Assembly (NCBI RefSeq): GCF_036785885.1
Contig: NC_092312.1
Coordinates: forward strand, 21,842,001-21,906,000
Length of the DNA stretch: 64,000 bases
Reading direction: 5' to 3'
Origin: Coffea arabica
Lineage: Eukaryota > Streptophyta > Magnoliopsida > Gentianales > Rubiaceae
Below, one piece after another: positions 28,431 to 40,825 of the stretch. The number at the start of each line of letters is the position of its first letter. Within the stretch, counting starts at the first letter, position 1. The position numbers were made by a program, and so were the translations under genes. The notes beneath the pieces are model-generated. The model searched no databases. It worked only from the letters and a program-made list of their open reading frames with translations, and had not been told where the DNA came from.

Positions 28431-29150
28431 TCGGCAAAAAATGTGAAAAGAAAATTCTGTTGAATGTAAGCATTCACAAGAAATGTACAAAAAAAAAAAA
28501 ATTTCATGGAAGCATCAAAGATGTATAAATTCTAATTGAGGGCGCAAACGCTCACCTATTTGTACGTTTTGTGACATTGTTTGTACATTAAATGTAAGGT
28601 TCAGTACAAATTGCAAAGTCATAACTAATATATAGAAGAGTTAAAGTACTCCACTGATCACTTGTTCGTCACAAATCAGCTCGTGTGAAAGTCCGGATGG
28701 CATCATTAATTCATTATGCGCCTTTTATGAAAACCTTTTCTCTAAAACGGCATGTGAACTTCTAGAAATAATACTAGAAAGAACCATTGTAGTCAGTTGC
28801 TAAACTTACATTAAGGTACATACTCTGGCAAGGCAAGTTGTTAATATGGTTTGGAGGCATTATAGCGACATGCCAAAAAGAGAAGACGGGGTGGTCAATG
28901 TAACGGCAGTCGCAATAAATAATCCTGTAAGGAAGTGTTTAACTTGTAATAGAATTTTCTGGATTGTCTTAAAAAAGGGTAATATATGATCATTGATCCC
29001 TGCGATCTAGTCCAGTAAGAATCCATGCAACTTGGTACAAGGAAACCAGACTGTGACACACTAGAAAATCTTAAAATGGTTCAGTCTAATTTCACCAAAA
29101 TTAAGGAAAATGTACAACTAAAAAGTTGTTCAACTCAAGGTTCTCCTCCT
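28430..29150. other. Spacer upstream of PME copy 2
   Basis: No gene or repeat with clear ends recognised. Confidence 0.5.
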
Positions 29151-29154
29151 CCTC

Positions 29155-29272
29155 CTTTTTTTTTTTTTTCTTTTTTTTAACCCTCTCACCTCTCCCCCAC
29201 ACCATTCTCACCTGAACTGGTAATAGGAACACTCTAATAACTCTCTCCTGACCACTGAGCCGACCCTAGTGA
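29155..29272 (-). mobile_element. Probable tRNA-derived SINE
   Basis: On the minus strand there is an A-box-like GGCTCAGTGGTCAGGAG, then a B-box-like TGTTCCTATTACC, and the element ends in an A-rich tail (T runs at 29157-29178 on the plus strand). It lies about 250 bp upstream of the PME at 29520. The target duplication is not resolved because both sides are T/C-rich. Confidence 0.55.
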
Positions 29273-29462
29273 TTAAGTATTTTTCTCCTTAATTACTAAC
29301 AATTTAAGCATGAAGCCAACTGACATTCATTGCTACTCTTCTCAACCTCAGTTTAGTATTAAGTCATCCTGGCATAAATTAATCATGCAATTAAGGCTCT
29401 CAATTGACCAAATTTAAACTGTATATACAATTGTCGCCACTTAATCTCCTCAACCTCTCCTT

Positions 29463-29469
29463 TATATAC
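29463..29469 (+). promoter_or_regulatory. Candidate TATA box of the PME at 29520
   Basis: TATATACC sits about 57 bp before the ATG, within CTCCTTTATATACCTATAG. It is rather close to the ATG, implying a short leader. Confidence 0.45.
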
Positions 29470-29519
29470 CTATAGCTCACCATTTCCGTCGCCAGATCCA
29501 TCACGAATTAAGGCTTGTA

Positions 29520-31586
29520 ATGGAACTCTCGCTTGTAATCGTGATTTTAGTATCTTTAGCTGCTCCAGCCATTTCTGGATATCCTCTTGCAGTAATAAAA
29601 CCATGGTGCGCCCCAACTCTTCACCCAGAGCTGTGTGAGCATTTCTTCACCCGCACCTCAAAATTTGGCCATAATCCAGTCCATAACAAGTCTGAATTTC
29701 TTAATATGTCTCTCCAAATTATTCTTGATCGTGCCATCAATGCAACAGAAAATGCTATAAGATTGGAACCAAGATGTCGGGACAAAAGAGAGAAGGCTGC
29801 GTGGAGGGATTGTGTAAATTTTTATAAAGAAACACTTAATGTGCTCAACAAAATGGGTGACCCCAAAAGATTCACTCCATCTAACGTACAAAAATGGCTC
29901 AGTACAACTCTGACCAATCTTCAAACTTGCGAACAAGGATTTCTTGACTTTAATATCACATTGATGCCTTCGATTTTAGACGTTGTATTAAAGAATTTGA
30001 CTATCAATGCCTTAGCTTTGAATTCTGGGGCATGTTGTGATCATAATAACAGTTGGAATAATTATGATCAGCATGGATTTCCTACTTGGATAACAACTAG
30101 TGAGCGAAGGCTATTGCAATCTTGGAATCCGACTGGTTGGGCTAATTTGGTGGTTGCAAAAGACGGATCGGGGGATTATACAACAGTGCAAGATGCAATC
30201 AATGCAGCATCGCAGAGACCTGAGACAGACAGGTTTGTAATTTATGTGAAGGCTGGCATATACAAAGAGTATCTACAAATTGAATCAAGTAACATTTTCA
30301 TGGTGGGAGATGGCATTGGACAGACGATTATCACAGGAAACAGGTTTAACGGCGATCAAGATGGCACCATTACTACAGCAACGTCAGCCACAGTTAGTAA
30401 GTCCAATAAATCCGTTGTTAAAAATTCTTTGTTCATTTTCGTTTACTAATTGAATGCCTCCAAACGGGCCTAAAAGGATTATTGGAACAAGAAGAGTTCT
30501 TGCATCAAGTTGGAAATTGCATGTCAGCCCATAAATTTTCAATAACTAAAGTTAATATGTCGTATGTGTATAAAATCATTTAGTTTACATACCTTATCAG
30601 AACTAGAATTTTGCACCCAAAATTTAAGATAGTACTTATAAAATTTTTTGGGCTGAACCACGATATATGGACCATAATCTAACATGCAAATTCAATCACA
30701 TCACTTGTTAATATTCAATCTTTTAGTTATCTTTAACTATTGACTAAATCGAAATTATATTTCAAAGTGGAAGAGAAAAATTAAGCAAGCTAATGACTAA
30801 TGAGCTTGAACACAGTTCGGAGTCCAATTCTTTCCTATTTAAACCTATGTTGACATTATCAAGAATGCTGAATGGAACTCTTTTCTTGTGATTTCCATTT
30901 CAGCTGTTAAAGGGGAACGTTTTGTTGCCCGTTTTATGACATTCAGAAATACAGCTTGGCCTGAAAATGGCCAAGCAGTGGCTTTTTATTCAGCTTCCGA
31001 TTATTCGACCATTTATCAGTGCAGTTTTGAGGGGTTTCAAGACACCCTTTATGTTTATGATGGTAGGCAATTTTTCAGGGAATGTCATATCTACGGTACA
31101 GTAGATTTTATAATGGGAGATGCTACTGTTGTGTTCCAAAGGTGCACTATTCATGCCAGAAAACCTCTGGGCAATCAAAATACAATCACAGCTCAGAGTA
31201 GAGATCATTATCTCAAATGTAGTGGAATGTCATTTCACAACTGCTTTGTTGTAATGGCTCCTGATCTAGAACCCTTTGTAGATTCAGTCAAGACTTACCT
31301 TGGAAGGCCATGGAGGGCTTATGCTCGAGTTGTATTCTTGTCATCATTTCTTGATAGGTTAATTCACCCTCAAGGTTGGTTACGTTGGGAATGCCGTCTA
31401 GACAAATTGTACTATGGGGAGTACCTAAACGAAGGCCCTGGTTCATCAACTGATCAAAGGGTTCGATGGCCTGGATACCATGTAATTACTGACTATAATG
31501 AGGCTTCAGCATTTACCGTTAGACAATTTATCTCAGGAGATTATTGGTTGCCAGAGGCCCTAGTACCTTATGATCCTGACATTTAG
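29520..31586 (+). CDS. Type-II pectinesterase (PMEI-PME), diverged cluster copy 2
   Basis: Predicted secreted pectin methylesterase. Exons 29520-30396 and 30904-31586 (intron 507 bp, phase 1, same position as in copy 1) encode 519 aa. It has a signal peptide (MELSLVIVILVSLAAPAIS), a PMEI domain with WCAPTLHPELC, RCRDKREKAAWRDC and QTC, and a processing site ERRLLQS at R196-L199. The catalytic domain starts at NLVVAKDGSGDY. Q316, Q338, D339 (GFQDTL), D360, R427 and W429 (LGRPW) are all retained. Several otherwise conserved positions differ: DFIMG for DFIFG, TVKGERF for the usual GDGF after the intron, AQSRDHYLKCSG for [12 protein letters not shown], and a changed, cysteine-containing stretch WECRLDKLYYGEY. 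There are also many potential N-glycosylation sites in the PMEI part. The reading frame is intact. It may be a functionally shifted or relaxed paralogue. Confidence 0.93.
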
Positions 31587-33041
31587 TTTTTGCTTCAAGG
31601 CAAGAATTTTACATATCTGAAGCAGCTTGATTGTATTATGAAAATATGCTTTGCTGTTTTCGAAACAAATGTAAGAATTTAATGGTAATACGAGCATTTG
31701 GTATAATGACTTCATACAACAGAAGAATTTCTTTCTCACCTTTTTTTTTTAACCTAAGGGAAGCCGAAGGTTTAATTGAAAGCAGAAATTACTTAGCTTT
31801 TTGGTAATCAATTTGTCATGTAAATTTCGCAACGTTGTAAGTTTGTTAATCTTCCACTATAGTTATAATTTCAATTAACCTTAGTTGTCATCCATGTTTC
31901 TTAATTTACAAAGGAAAAAAGTCCCAATGACCTTCAAACTATTAGTCAGGTAAACTTTTAACCTCCTAACAATTAAGAGTAAATTTTGATTCCTGATCTA
32001 TCGAAAGTGCAAAATGTTGAACTTTCTGTTAAGCTCAGCAGTTAAGACCTATGGAAGCCAACACCACGTGAGATGTACGCCCAAATATGAAGAGCATTTT
32101 AATCCGCTTAATAGTCTTCTACTCAGTACAAGAGGGCTTTTTCCTAAACAAAGAGCTATAGGAAGAAAATTTTCCATTGTAGCTGAAGAGCTTCTTCCCC
32201 AAAAAATGCGAGGAGTCGCCCTTTCCCCTTGTGTTGGTGTGAGAAAGTGATGAGGGTCATAACTTCGTGGACCTCAAGGAATCTTAGGCGCAAATCTGCA
32301 GTGTGCTCGGATAATGGCTGTAGATTTTGGCATTGGATCAATGAGGAGATGTGCTGCTGGTCAGCGGAGATTATATCTGGCCTTCTTAGAAGGATTAATG
32401 CAACTAAACATCAAATAAATGGATATTGTCTTGACATTGGAAAGATCATGATCCACTTCTCCATCAATATACCATATATATTGTCCCTAATTAATTCTCC
32501 CCCATGATGCAAACGAATAATAAACCATTCAGAATCAGGCTTTGCAATAGTAATTTTAGTTTCAGGTTAACATAATGCTTAAAAGAGAAAGAATAAATTA
32601 TCACACAAATTACCAGTCATTTATTCGTATTAGGCCAAAATAGAGACCCCATACCCATGCACTTGTCAATTTTTCAACCACAAATAAACTACTATTTGAG
32701 CAAATCCCTTTTTATTGGACATGATCAATTTACAATAAACAATGTAACCACACCTGCTTCTGTAAATTTCTACTGAGAAGACCCACATCTGGGACCACCC
32801 ATCTTCCTGACAATACCATTTCCCAAATATCCCCTTTTAAGCCATCATTCTTGACACTTTGGCATGCATATACATATTTCTAAAACAAAAATCGATTCAA
32901 AGGGCTGAACAACTTATCGTAAACGAGAAAGAGATCGAAGTACACATCTAGCTTCGTTATTTGCCACTTCATTTCTCATCAACGTCCACTTCCACACTGT
33001 TGGTGGTCGGCCAATTGCAAAAGCTTCAATCCTCTTGGGGT

Positions 33042-33072
<31 letters not shown>

Positions 33073-33809
33073 ATGGTAAAAGGCAACAATTAGGTCAAAT
33101 TGATTTTTACTTTCTTTTACTGAGTGGAAGATAATTTGTCGTGAACTAAAATGTCCTTCGTATTTCGAATCTTACATGATATTGATTTCCGTCCGTCTTA
33201 ACTATTGAACTGGACAAAAAGTCCAATGGTTGAGGGGTTTAATTATCCACTCAAGATATTATCCACTTAGTCTAATTAAATTTCGGTAGATTGGGAGCTA
33301 AAAATTTGCTCTTAATTATTGAGGGGTCAAAAGGTTACCCGACGAATAGTTGGAGGATTACCGGAACTTTTTTCCCATTTACAAAATACAGCCATTTGTT
33401 CCAAGCACACTTTCAGCTCGCGTTTGTCTGATGGAAATTATACTACTTTCATACGAAAGTTCAAACTTCAAACTTGCAAAGGAATGCATTTCAATCCTCT
33501 TGAGAAACGCTGCTATAAATACTATAAGTGGATAGTGAACCGATCATGGTGAGCTTACAAAAAATTAGAGAAAAACAGAACATACGGAAATACGTGAGCT
33601 TACTAAAAGGCAATCCAAACGCCGACCAACCAGTAAACAAAAAAGGATGAAGGAAAAAGAGAAAAGAAATACTCAGATTGTCACCCACCAGGATAAAATC
33701 AAATTTAATTAGACTAAGTGGACATCAAAATATTATCCACCCAACCGATGGAGGTTTTATTGCCCATGAAATTAAAAGTTACAACCACTCTAGACCATGA
33801 TATGCTAAG
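31587..33809. other. Spacer between PME copy 2 and the PME pseudogene
   Basis: No recognised gene. ORFs at 32014-32250 and 32229-32507 have no family features. A (GA)n run lies at 33043-33069. A short inverted pair around CCACTTAGTCTAATTAAATTT (33261-33281) and its complement (about 33696-33716) suggests an old element remnant. Confidence 0.45.
33043..33069. repeat. (GA)n microsatellite
   Basis: About 13 GA units in intergenic sequence. Confidence 0.9.
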
Positions 33810-34100
33810 GTTCTATTAGACAATTCAATTCAACTCTTAAATTTAAAAAGTTCAAATCTTAATATATTCAGATGTGTTTAATAGGAAAAAATAGAACGAT
33901 AGAAAATTTTAATTAATTAAGCCACACTTAATTTTTTAGTTAAAATTTATTTCAAAAAATAAATGATAACCTATTCACTTATTACTTAATGCAAAATATA
34001 CTAAAATATTAAAATTTTAATACCTACAATTCAATAGCTTAATAAATTCAGGCTTTATATTTCATTTTAGTATTCAAATTTCAATTTTATCAAATGCATC
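33810..34100. mobile_element. MITE directly upstream of the PME pseudogene
   Basis: Same family as 22222-22482: TTCTATTAGACAATTCAATT at the left, then AAAAAATAGAACG, AATTAATTAAG, CTATTCACTTATTA, AGCTTAATAAATTCA and TTTTATCAAATGCATCC at the right. CTAAG flanks both sides (33805-33809, 34101-34105). It ends about 80 bp before the pseudogene ATG. Confidence 0.6.
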
Positions 34101-34180
34101 CTAAGCCATCTAAGTATATACATACACATTCCATATTCAAAAAAATCAACAAGGATCATACATTGGCATCCTCGTTTGGA

Positions 34181-34750
34181 ATGAAGCTCTTACTTTTAAC
34201 ACTAGGATTAATTTCTTTCGTTTCTCCGGCTATTTCCTGCAGTCCTCAATTTGCAATGGTACCATGGTGCGATGAAACCACCTCCCAACCAGAGCTTTGC
34301 AAGTACTTCTTCACTCACGATCCAAAATACACTAATCCTCCAATCAAAGGGATATCAGATTTTGCTGATGCATCATTACCACTTACTTTGGATCGCGCTA
34401 TATATCCACGCCACGAAAAAGGTGAAAGACTCAGGCCCCAAATTAAGGTCTGATGAGGGAAAGGAATTGTGGTCATTTTGTTTGGATATGCTTTTGAGTT
34501 GTCTGTGTGCAAAATCAACCAATCCAACGATCCTACAACCAGACACCCCACGGACAACGCAACAAGCTGGCTATTCTCTACTCCGACCAACCAGTTTGAG
34601 TGCCAATGGACGGGCCGGGCCTACCCATTCACCTACTGCGTTTCGTTGGAGATAAAATTCTGGAGAAATTGATATACAACTCCATAGATTTGATCCAGTA
34701 CTCAAGCCAGGACCAAGCGTTCAAGAAAAATTTCCAGCTTGTATGTTAGA
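34181..34750 (+). pseudogene. Pectinesterase pseudogene (PMEI part only)
   Basis: The start MKLLLLTLGLISFVSPAIS and WCDETTSQPELCKYFF match the signal peptide and first PMEI segment of the neighbouring genes. The frame breaks after HEKGERLR at about 34430 and ends at a stop near 34453. The expected continuation SDEGKELWSFCLDM is in another frame, and NATSWLFSTPTNQFEC (matching the WLST(A/T)LTNLETC block) is in a third, so there are at least two frameshifts. A last trace (KILEKLIYNS) lies near 34660. No RRLL site and no catalytic exon follow. It is a dead, truncated cluster copy. Confidence 0.9.
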
Positions 34751-35469
34751 TTATCATGGCCGATACATATTGGTTTAACGTGCTATAGATCATCACAGAG
34801 TCCAAAAAATTGCCTACGTTGGAGGTGATCAAGTGCCTCGGTTTTCCACTAAAAAAGTGCAGATTAATTATAATAATTTTAATCAGATTCCCCAATGTAA
34901 TCAGCAACTACACTATTTTCCTTTTTCTTCTCTTTTTTTAAAGATCCAATACCTGCCTTCATAGAATCATGCATAAATTTATTTTGTAACTTTAATATTT
35001 TCTTGTTTTAAAGATCCTTTAGAAGCGTAGGACCCCCCGGGGGGGGGTAAAAGAAAGTAACATCAGAATCATGCATAAATTACACCTGGCTTCATAGAAG
35101 CCATTGAGGGTTCGAAAACAATAATGTGTTAAGGCCTTTTATTTTGTCTTCTCTCTGCATTTGTCGGGAAAATTTATGTTTAAAAAAAAAAGAGAGAATT
35201 CTATTTTAATGAGATATAGTGAATTTCCATTTTATTGCTAGTAAAGTTGTGAAAAAAAAAAAAACTGTAGTAAAAAACTGGCTTTTCAGTCTCCTTTGCT
35301 CCTTTCCAAATCCCCGTATTCAGGTCTCGTTCTCGTTTGATCAATTCACATGATCTTAGACTCTAATTTGAATTATCAGTTTTCTATGAACTTTCATCTT
35401 AAATGCCACTAATGAAGAAAAATAATGTGAAAATTTACAAAAATTGGCTTGGCACTCGTTCCTTCCCCC
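34750..35469. other. Spacer after the PME pseudogene
   Basis: Where the PME catalytic exon would be expected I find no PME motif. A C/G homopolymer pair (CCCCCCGGGGGGGGG) at about 35033-35047 is notable. No gene. Confidence 0.5.
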
Positions 35470-35481
35470 GCTCAGGTGCTT

Positions 35482-35661
35482 TTTTTTTTTTTTTTTTTTC
35501 TGACGGAGTGGGTGCTCGGACCCTTACGGGTACTAAACACCAGCTCCTAAGGAGGCTTACTGAGACCAACCGAGTTGTCCATGAGGGGCAGACAATTTGG
35601 TGGGAGACAAAAGTTGAACCCCTGACCTCTCACCCCACCAGGAGAGGTGGTGGCCTTCCCT
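35482..35661 (-). mobile_element. tRNA-derived SINE with poly(A) tail
   Basis: Flanked by the perfect 12-bp duplication GCTCAGGTGCTT (35470-35481 and 35662-35673). On the minus strand a B-box-like GGGGTTCAACTTTT follows TCCTGGTGGGGTGAGAGG, and the element ends in about 18 A residues (T run at 35482-35499). The long ORF across it is fortuitous. Confidence 0.85.
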
Positions 35662-35688
35662 GCTCAGGTGCTTGCTGGATGATATAGT

Positions 35689-36390
35689 TAGGGGTGGCAA
35701 TTTTCGATACAACCTGAAAACACAACACGAACCTAACACGAAATTAATGGGTTTTGGTTGAGATTTTGGGAATTCGGGTCAGAATCGGGTTGAACCCGAT
35801 GAACTCAAAAAGAAAACAGGTCGATTTCGGGTCACCCCGTGGTGACCTGATATGACCCGTTTACGAATAAAAAATAATTTAATAAACATAAAAATAATTT
35901 TATCTAACTAAACTAAGTTATTCTTTTTTTCAAAGGCATTAATTACTTAATCCTAAATGAATTTATTTAATTTGTGTGAAGTTGAAATTATTATATTTGG
36001 ACAAATAATATATTATATTATTTTTAATTTTATACTGTTTTAATTTATTTTATATTTTGTTTGGGATAAAACACTTTTAGGGTGTTTAATTTATTTTAGA
36101 TTTGGTTTGGAATTATTTATTTAAATTTTTATTACTTGATTATGTAATTAGTTTTGTGAGAAATTAATTTTATTAGAAATTACAGTGATAAATTAATAAA
36201 TTAAAATTAAATTTCGGGTCATTTCGGGTCGACCCGCCAATCCATCAACCTGAAATTTTCGGGTTCGAGTCAGTATACCTGACCCGTCACGGGTTGACGG
36301 GTCGGGTTCGGGTCAATGTCAATAGATTTTCTGACGGGTCGGGTCTGACCTGACCCGCCAACCTGATTTGGACCCGAATTGCCACCCCTA
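35689..36390. mobile_element. 702-bp non-autonomous hAT element
   Basis: Inverted termini TAGGGGTGGCAATT and AATTGCCACCCCTA are flanked by the perfect 8-bp duplication GATATAGT (35681-35688, 36391-36398), diagnostic of hAT. The subterminal regions are packed with GGGTC/GACCC and TGACCCG/CGGGTC repeats (likely transposase-binding motifs) around an AT-rich core. No transposase. Confidence 0.96.
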
Positions 36391-36398
36391 GATATAGT

Positions 36399-39300
36399 CG
36401 GTTAGATAGTAGTAAAATTAACTTGGAAAAGAAAACTAAATCAAAACCTTTATCTCGTTTGGTGGGTGAAATTGAAAAAATTTTACGAATGAGAGATAAG
36501 TGATAATTCTGGTTAGTTTCTATGGCCAAAATGAATTGCCCAAACACAACGTGGTCATAAAGGAGTCAATAATTCTTTTTCCTTTCTTTCTCTTTTCCTT
36601 TTTCATCAATCATATTTAGGAAATTCTTGTAAGTTGGAAGTTCTCTGGCCTTCACAATTCATACCGTAAACCATGGACCGCATTATCCCCGTACGATCCA
36701 TGTCAATTCCAATAATCTCCATGATAGATAAGCGATGTTACTTTGCTTTTATTTCTAGAAGGTAATCAATTTCAGACACGCAAATAAACCAATATTTAAG
36801 CACACAAAATTACACACGCACTCACTTAGAGGTGATTAATTGTGTAATCAATATTTAATGCAGGGTGTACTAGTCTGGTTTGACGACAGTTTAGTCCCCT
36901 TCACGTTCTCCAATAACTCCTTTGGGTTCATCATCGCCTAATATAGAGCAGGAGCAGAATTAGTCTAGAAATAATCGTGTCGACAATCGAAAAAAAATTT
37001 AAAGGTGATAAAATTGTGTAATCAACATGTAATGCTTGACTATGCAAATGACGCCCGTGTGCCACGCTAACAAACATTACAATGATTAGTCGTGTCTAAG
37101 ATTTCTGTGGTTGATAAATCTTGTAGTTGATGAATGAATGTTTTTAGTTATGCATTATATAATCTACCCAGAATAATGTCAACGATGCTCACCCCAAGTT
37201 AGTTCAATAGTTTATTGATGGCGTGTTTTGTCTGGGCAGCTGGCTAGTGATCTTTGATAAATCTGGTTTGACTAGGTATACATCAATAGGTAAGATAAAC
37301 ATATTATCTATATTAGCTTTTCCAAAAATATGCTGAAAAAAAAAAGGATGTTCAAAAGTTCCAAAAAAAAAAAGAAAAAGAAAAAGAAAAAACCCATGCT
37401 CACCCCTAAAAGTAAAAAGTAAAACCCCTCCAACCAATATCCTAGAAATGATAAAGAAAGCAAGAAAGTATTATGGTTTTAAAATTGAAACTTGCAAATC
37501 AAGGGGCCATGATATGGTAGATCCACATCATTGTTCATACTTCAGACCAGATCCTTGCTGCTGTGTTTAGCACCAAATTAGCATGTTTATCAGCTTATCT
37601 ACCACATCCAAAATAAAAATAAAAAAAAAATTTTGTCAAGAATAAACGACGAAAAAAAAAAAAAAGGAATCAAGCCATCAATCGGTTGCAGAACTAATGC
37701 AATGTCCATGAATTAATCTATGGCTGTTACGTAAAATATTGGCAGAATTTCAGGACCAATCAGACCATTGCACCCACTTGTGGAAACAACAAGGAAACCC
37801 ATATACGAGATCATTGTTTTCTTGTTTTCTTCAAACATATCTTGTACCTTGTTTTCTTGGCTGTTCTTCGTTTGACCGTATTCTGTCGTTCCAAACGCAA
37901 ATCCATATACGAGATCATTAAATAAACTTCTAGCAATTATTCCAAACATCCTCATACCAAAAGGAAAAAAAAACAAAAAGAATTTTCTACTTATACGATC
38001 CTCTTACAATTATTTGCAAATTATGAGGAGCTTTAGCTTTGGTGCATCCTTAGCTGGTCTAACAATTAAAAAAATAGAAATATAAAAAATAAATCACTAC
38101 AATCAAGAATGGAACAGGTTGAAGCTGAAAGCTCAGCAGTCACCAGCATTGTATTTTGTTTTTCTTGAACAGTTAAATCCACCTCTTATTAAGGGTTGTT
38201 TTTCTGGATGCAGAGAACAGCAGAACTCAAGCAAAGGGAGTAATTCAACAGCAAAATGCTAAGGTGTCCATGAATGAAATGGCAGGTGTAATGTGAAAGA
38301 GAAAACCACCAAAGTAGACGGGACAGCTACTTGAATTTGAATCCAGTTGCAGCTAAACTCAGATATTGATTATACTAGTCACAAAGCAGACGCTGGTGTC
38401 AAATTTCATGGTAACGACATTTCAAGTCTTCAATTACTAGCACACAGTCAAATATCAGATTGCAAGGTAATGAGCCCTAATGTTGTTTTTCAATCTTTAA
38501 GGCAATTAATGGCAATTTTTAAGTCTGAAAGCATACATTAGATTCAATTGAGCATTTGCGTGCTCGTAGGGGTGTGAGACTATATCCCATCATCAAGCCA
38601 TCACTCCATTTGTATCTGAGTACTTGTCTTTTTCAAATTACTCGTAGGGGTTTTCAGTTATGTACATCTGGCACGTACCATGAATTATATTGTTGACAAC
38701 AGGGTGTTATGTATTGAAACGCAAATGTCTATGATCAATTTTTTTGACATTTAGGAGTCTAAATCATCAAAGCCTCCAACCTAATTACAGAGGCAAAAAA
38801 GGAAAAGCAAAGAAAGAAAAAGCAAAGGTCCATTTACTTTTGATTTCGTCTTTTACTTTTCATAACAATATGACATCAAGAATAATCATCATCTATAACT
38901 AACAGATAAGGATGGAGTCCTTTTTTGCCCACAAGCTTTTGGATAAGTAATCAATTGATGATGGTCAGAGTCGGAGAATGATGGCCAGAATGGAGGCTGT
39001 GTTGTAGTTGAGCAATACAGCACGTGGATGAACCAAATAACGTATGGCTCTAACTCCGCGTGTGCTTATTTGAGCCCAATTCCTTGTCATTCTGGAGTCA
39101 AAATCTCTAAGCTACGGAATTTTCTTACATTCGTAAACAATTTTCTCACACTTTCATTTCATTCTAGAGTTTGATCGACTTATGTCATAGACTTGGGAAG
39201 TTTCCCAAGCAGCGTCGAGAAATCTGAAAACTGTATCCTCAACAACATGATTGTGACGTTGGCCGAAATATAGCTTAACTTTAGGTGCAAATAGAAAAAA

Positions 39301-40230
39301 TGCTGCAAGAAGCAAAGGTGATTTATGCATGGAATTGTCGTCGCCTAAAGGCTAACAGAACGCGTAAAATCTATTCTAGAAAGTATTTCTGATTCTAAAC
39401 TCACAGCCAATATGTAGATAAAGTTTAGTTTCTAAAATGAAAAAAGAAATGCAGTTTCTTAATACAGATGAAGAAAAGTATAAGGATGTATTTCTCCTTA
39501 CGCAAGCTATCCTTCACTTGATGGAACTGTGAGGTATGGCCGATCTTCAATGTCTATACTGGTTTAAGGGGACTTCTTTTTTTATTATTTTTTTGAACTT
39601 CATGCTCTACAAAAAAAAATAAATGCAAATTTTTACCAACTAAAATAAATGCTCTATATATCTTAGAATTTGATTGGCCAATGAAAATGTTTTTATAAGG
39701 CACCCGTATGCCAGGAGAGATAAAGAAGGCAAAAAGTGCGCAATTTAAAATAAAAAATGTTATGAAATGTGAAGCACCTATATGATATTTGAATTGTCGC
39801 CCCCAAAAGAAAAAGTTATGGAAATTTCAACGTCCAATGTTAGGACTGGTTTTCTGAGATGCCGAACAGCTAACTCCAGCCAGCAGTTCGCAAAAACCAA
39901 GTACAAATTGGTTTCTTCCTTTGGCTTAGGGTTGAAAATTTTTGCCGATCGGGTTAGTTTGGTTAATCAAACACTTGCCAATTGATTTGGTTAACACAAG
40001 TAGATTAGATGATAGTAGCACACTGTTCATCTGATGGAAAAGTTGCTCAGCCCATGCCCCGCGTCTGACTAAACAGGCCGTTCTTCGAGGCATTTCCAAA
40101 TGACAGACAATAAATCCTAGTCGCATGCTTTTTGTCAATGCTGAAGATTCCATCATAATCAACCAAATCTCAGAAGAAAAGTGATTAAGAAAACTTAATA
40201 ATCCGTGCATAAACAATTAATACAGGTATG
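36399..40230. other. Long spacer upstream of PME copy 4
   Basis: No gene recognised in nearly 4 kb. A 17-bp direct repeat CCATATACGAGATCATT occurs at about 37799 and 37902. All ORFs are under 100 codons and featureless. Confidence 0.5.
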
Positions 40231-40233
40231 TTA

Positions 40234-40825
40234 GGCCTGCTCTATTTGGGTTCTTGATGGCTCTTTTCATGGATTACCATGCAAGTTTGTCAGATACGTG
40301 AAAAAGTTTAATTCGCATCGTTGACAATTTTATGGCTAAAGTTGCTTTCCTGATTTCTTGACCGAGTTTTAGCTAGTCCCTTTATCTTTAATTTTTTTTT
40401 TTTAAGAATGTTATTTTGATACAATCAAACTACTTACCAATGATATATTGCAATTCATAATTTTCAATCAAGAAATATTTCCCTACCAAGTATGAAGTAT
40501 TGGTATTGGTGTTGTAGAACATATATTCTTCTGTACAATCTACCTAATCTCAAGAGAAAAATGATGGTTTTCACTTTCAATCGGACCTGTTTTATTTGGG
40601 TTCTTAGCCACTCTCTTTATGAATTGCCAAATTGCCGTGCAAGTTCGCTACATATGCGAAAAAATTAATTAGAACTGTTGATGATTGTATGACTAAGTTG
40701 CTCTCTTGATTTCTTGACCGAGTTTTAGCTAAGTCTTTTTATCTTTAACTTTTCAAGGATGTTAATTAATTCGATTCAATCAAACTGCTTGCGGATTGCA
40801 ATACATAATATTTGATCAACTAACA
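40234..40825. repeat. Two diverged direct copies of a ~240-bp unit
   Basis: Copy A (about 40234-40475) and copy B (about 40583-40825) share (C/A)CTG(C/T)T(C/T)TATTTGGGTTCTT, TGATTTCTTGACCGAGTTTTAGCTA, TATCTTTAA and CAATCAAACT(A/G)CTT. Indels are common. They are separated by about 110 bp and lie 0.6-1.2 kb before the PME start codon at 41423. Confidence 0.8.

Noticed and set aside
32014-32507. Two overlapping plus-strand ORFs
   Set aside because: No recognisable motif, no splice continuity and ordinary length for chance ORFs.
35403-35687. 94-codon ORF that looks conserved
   Set aside because: It spans the SINE with its 12-bp duplication; the apparent peptide is the translated SINE.
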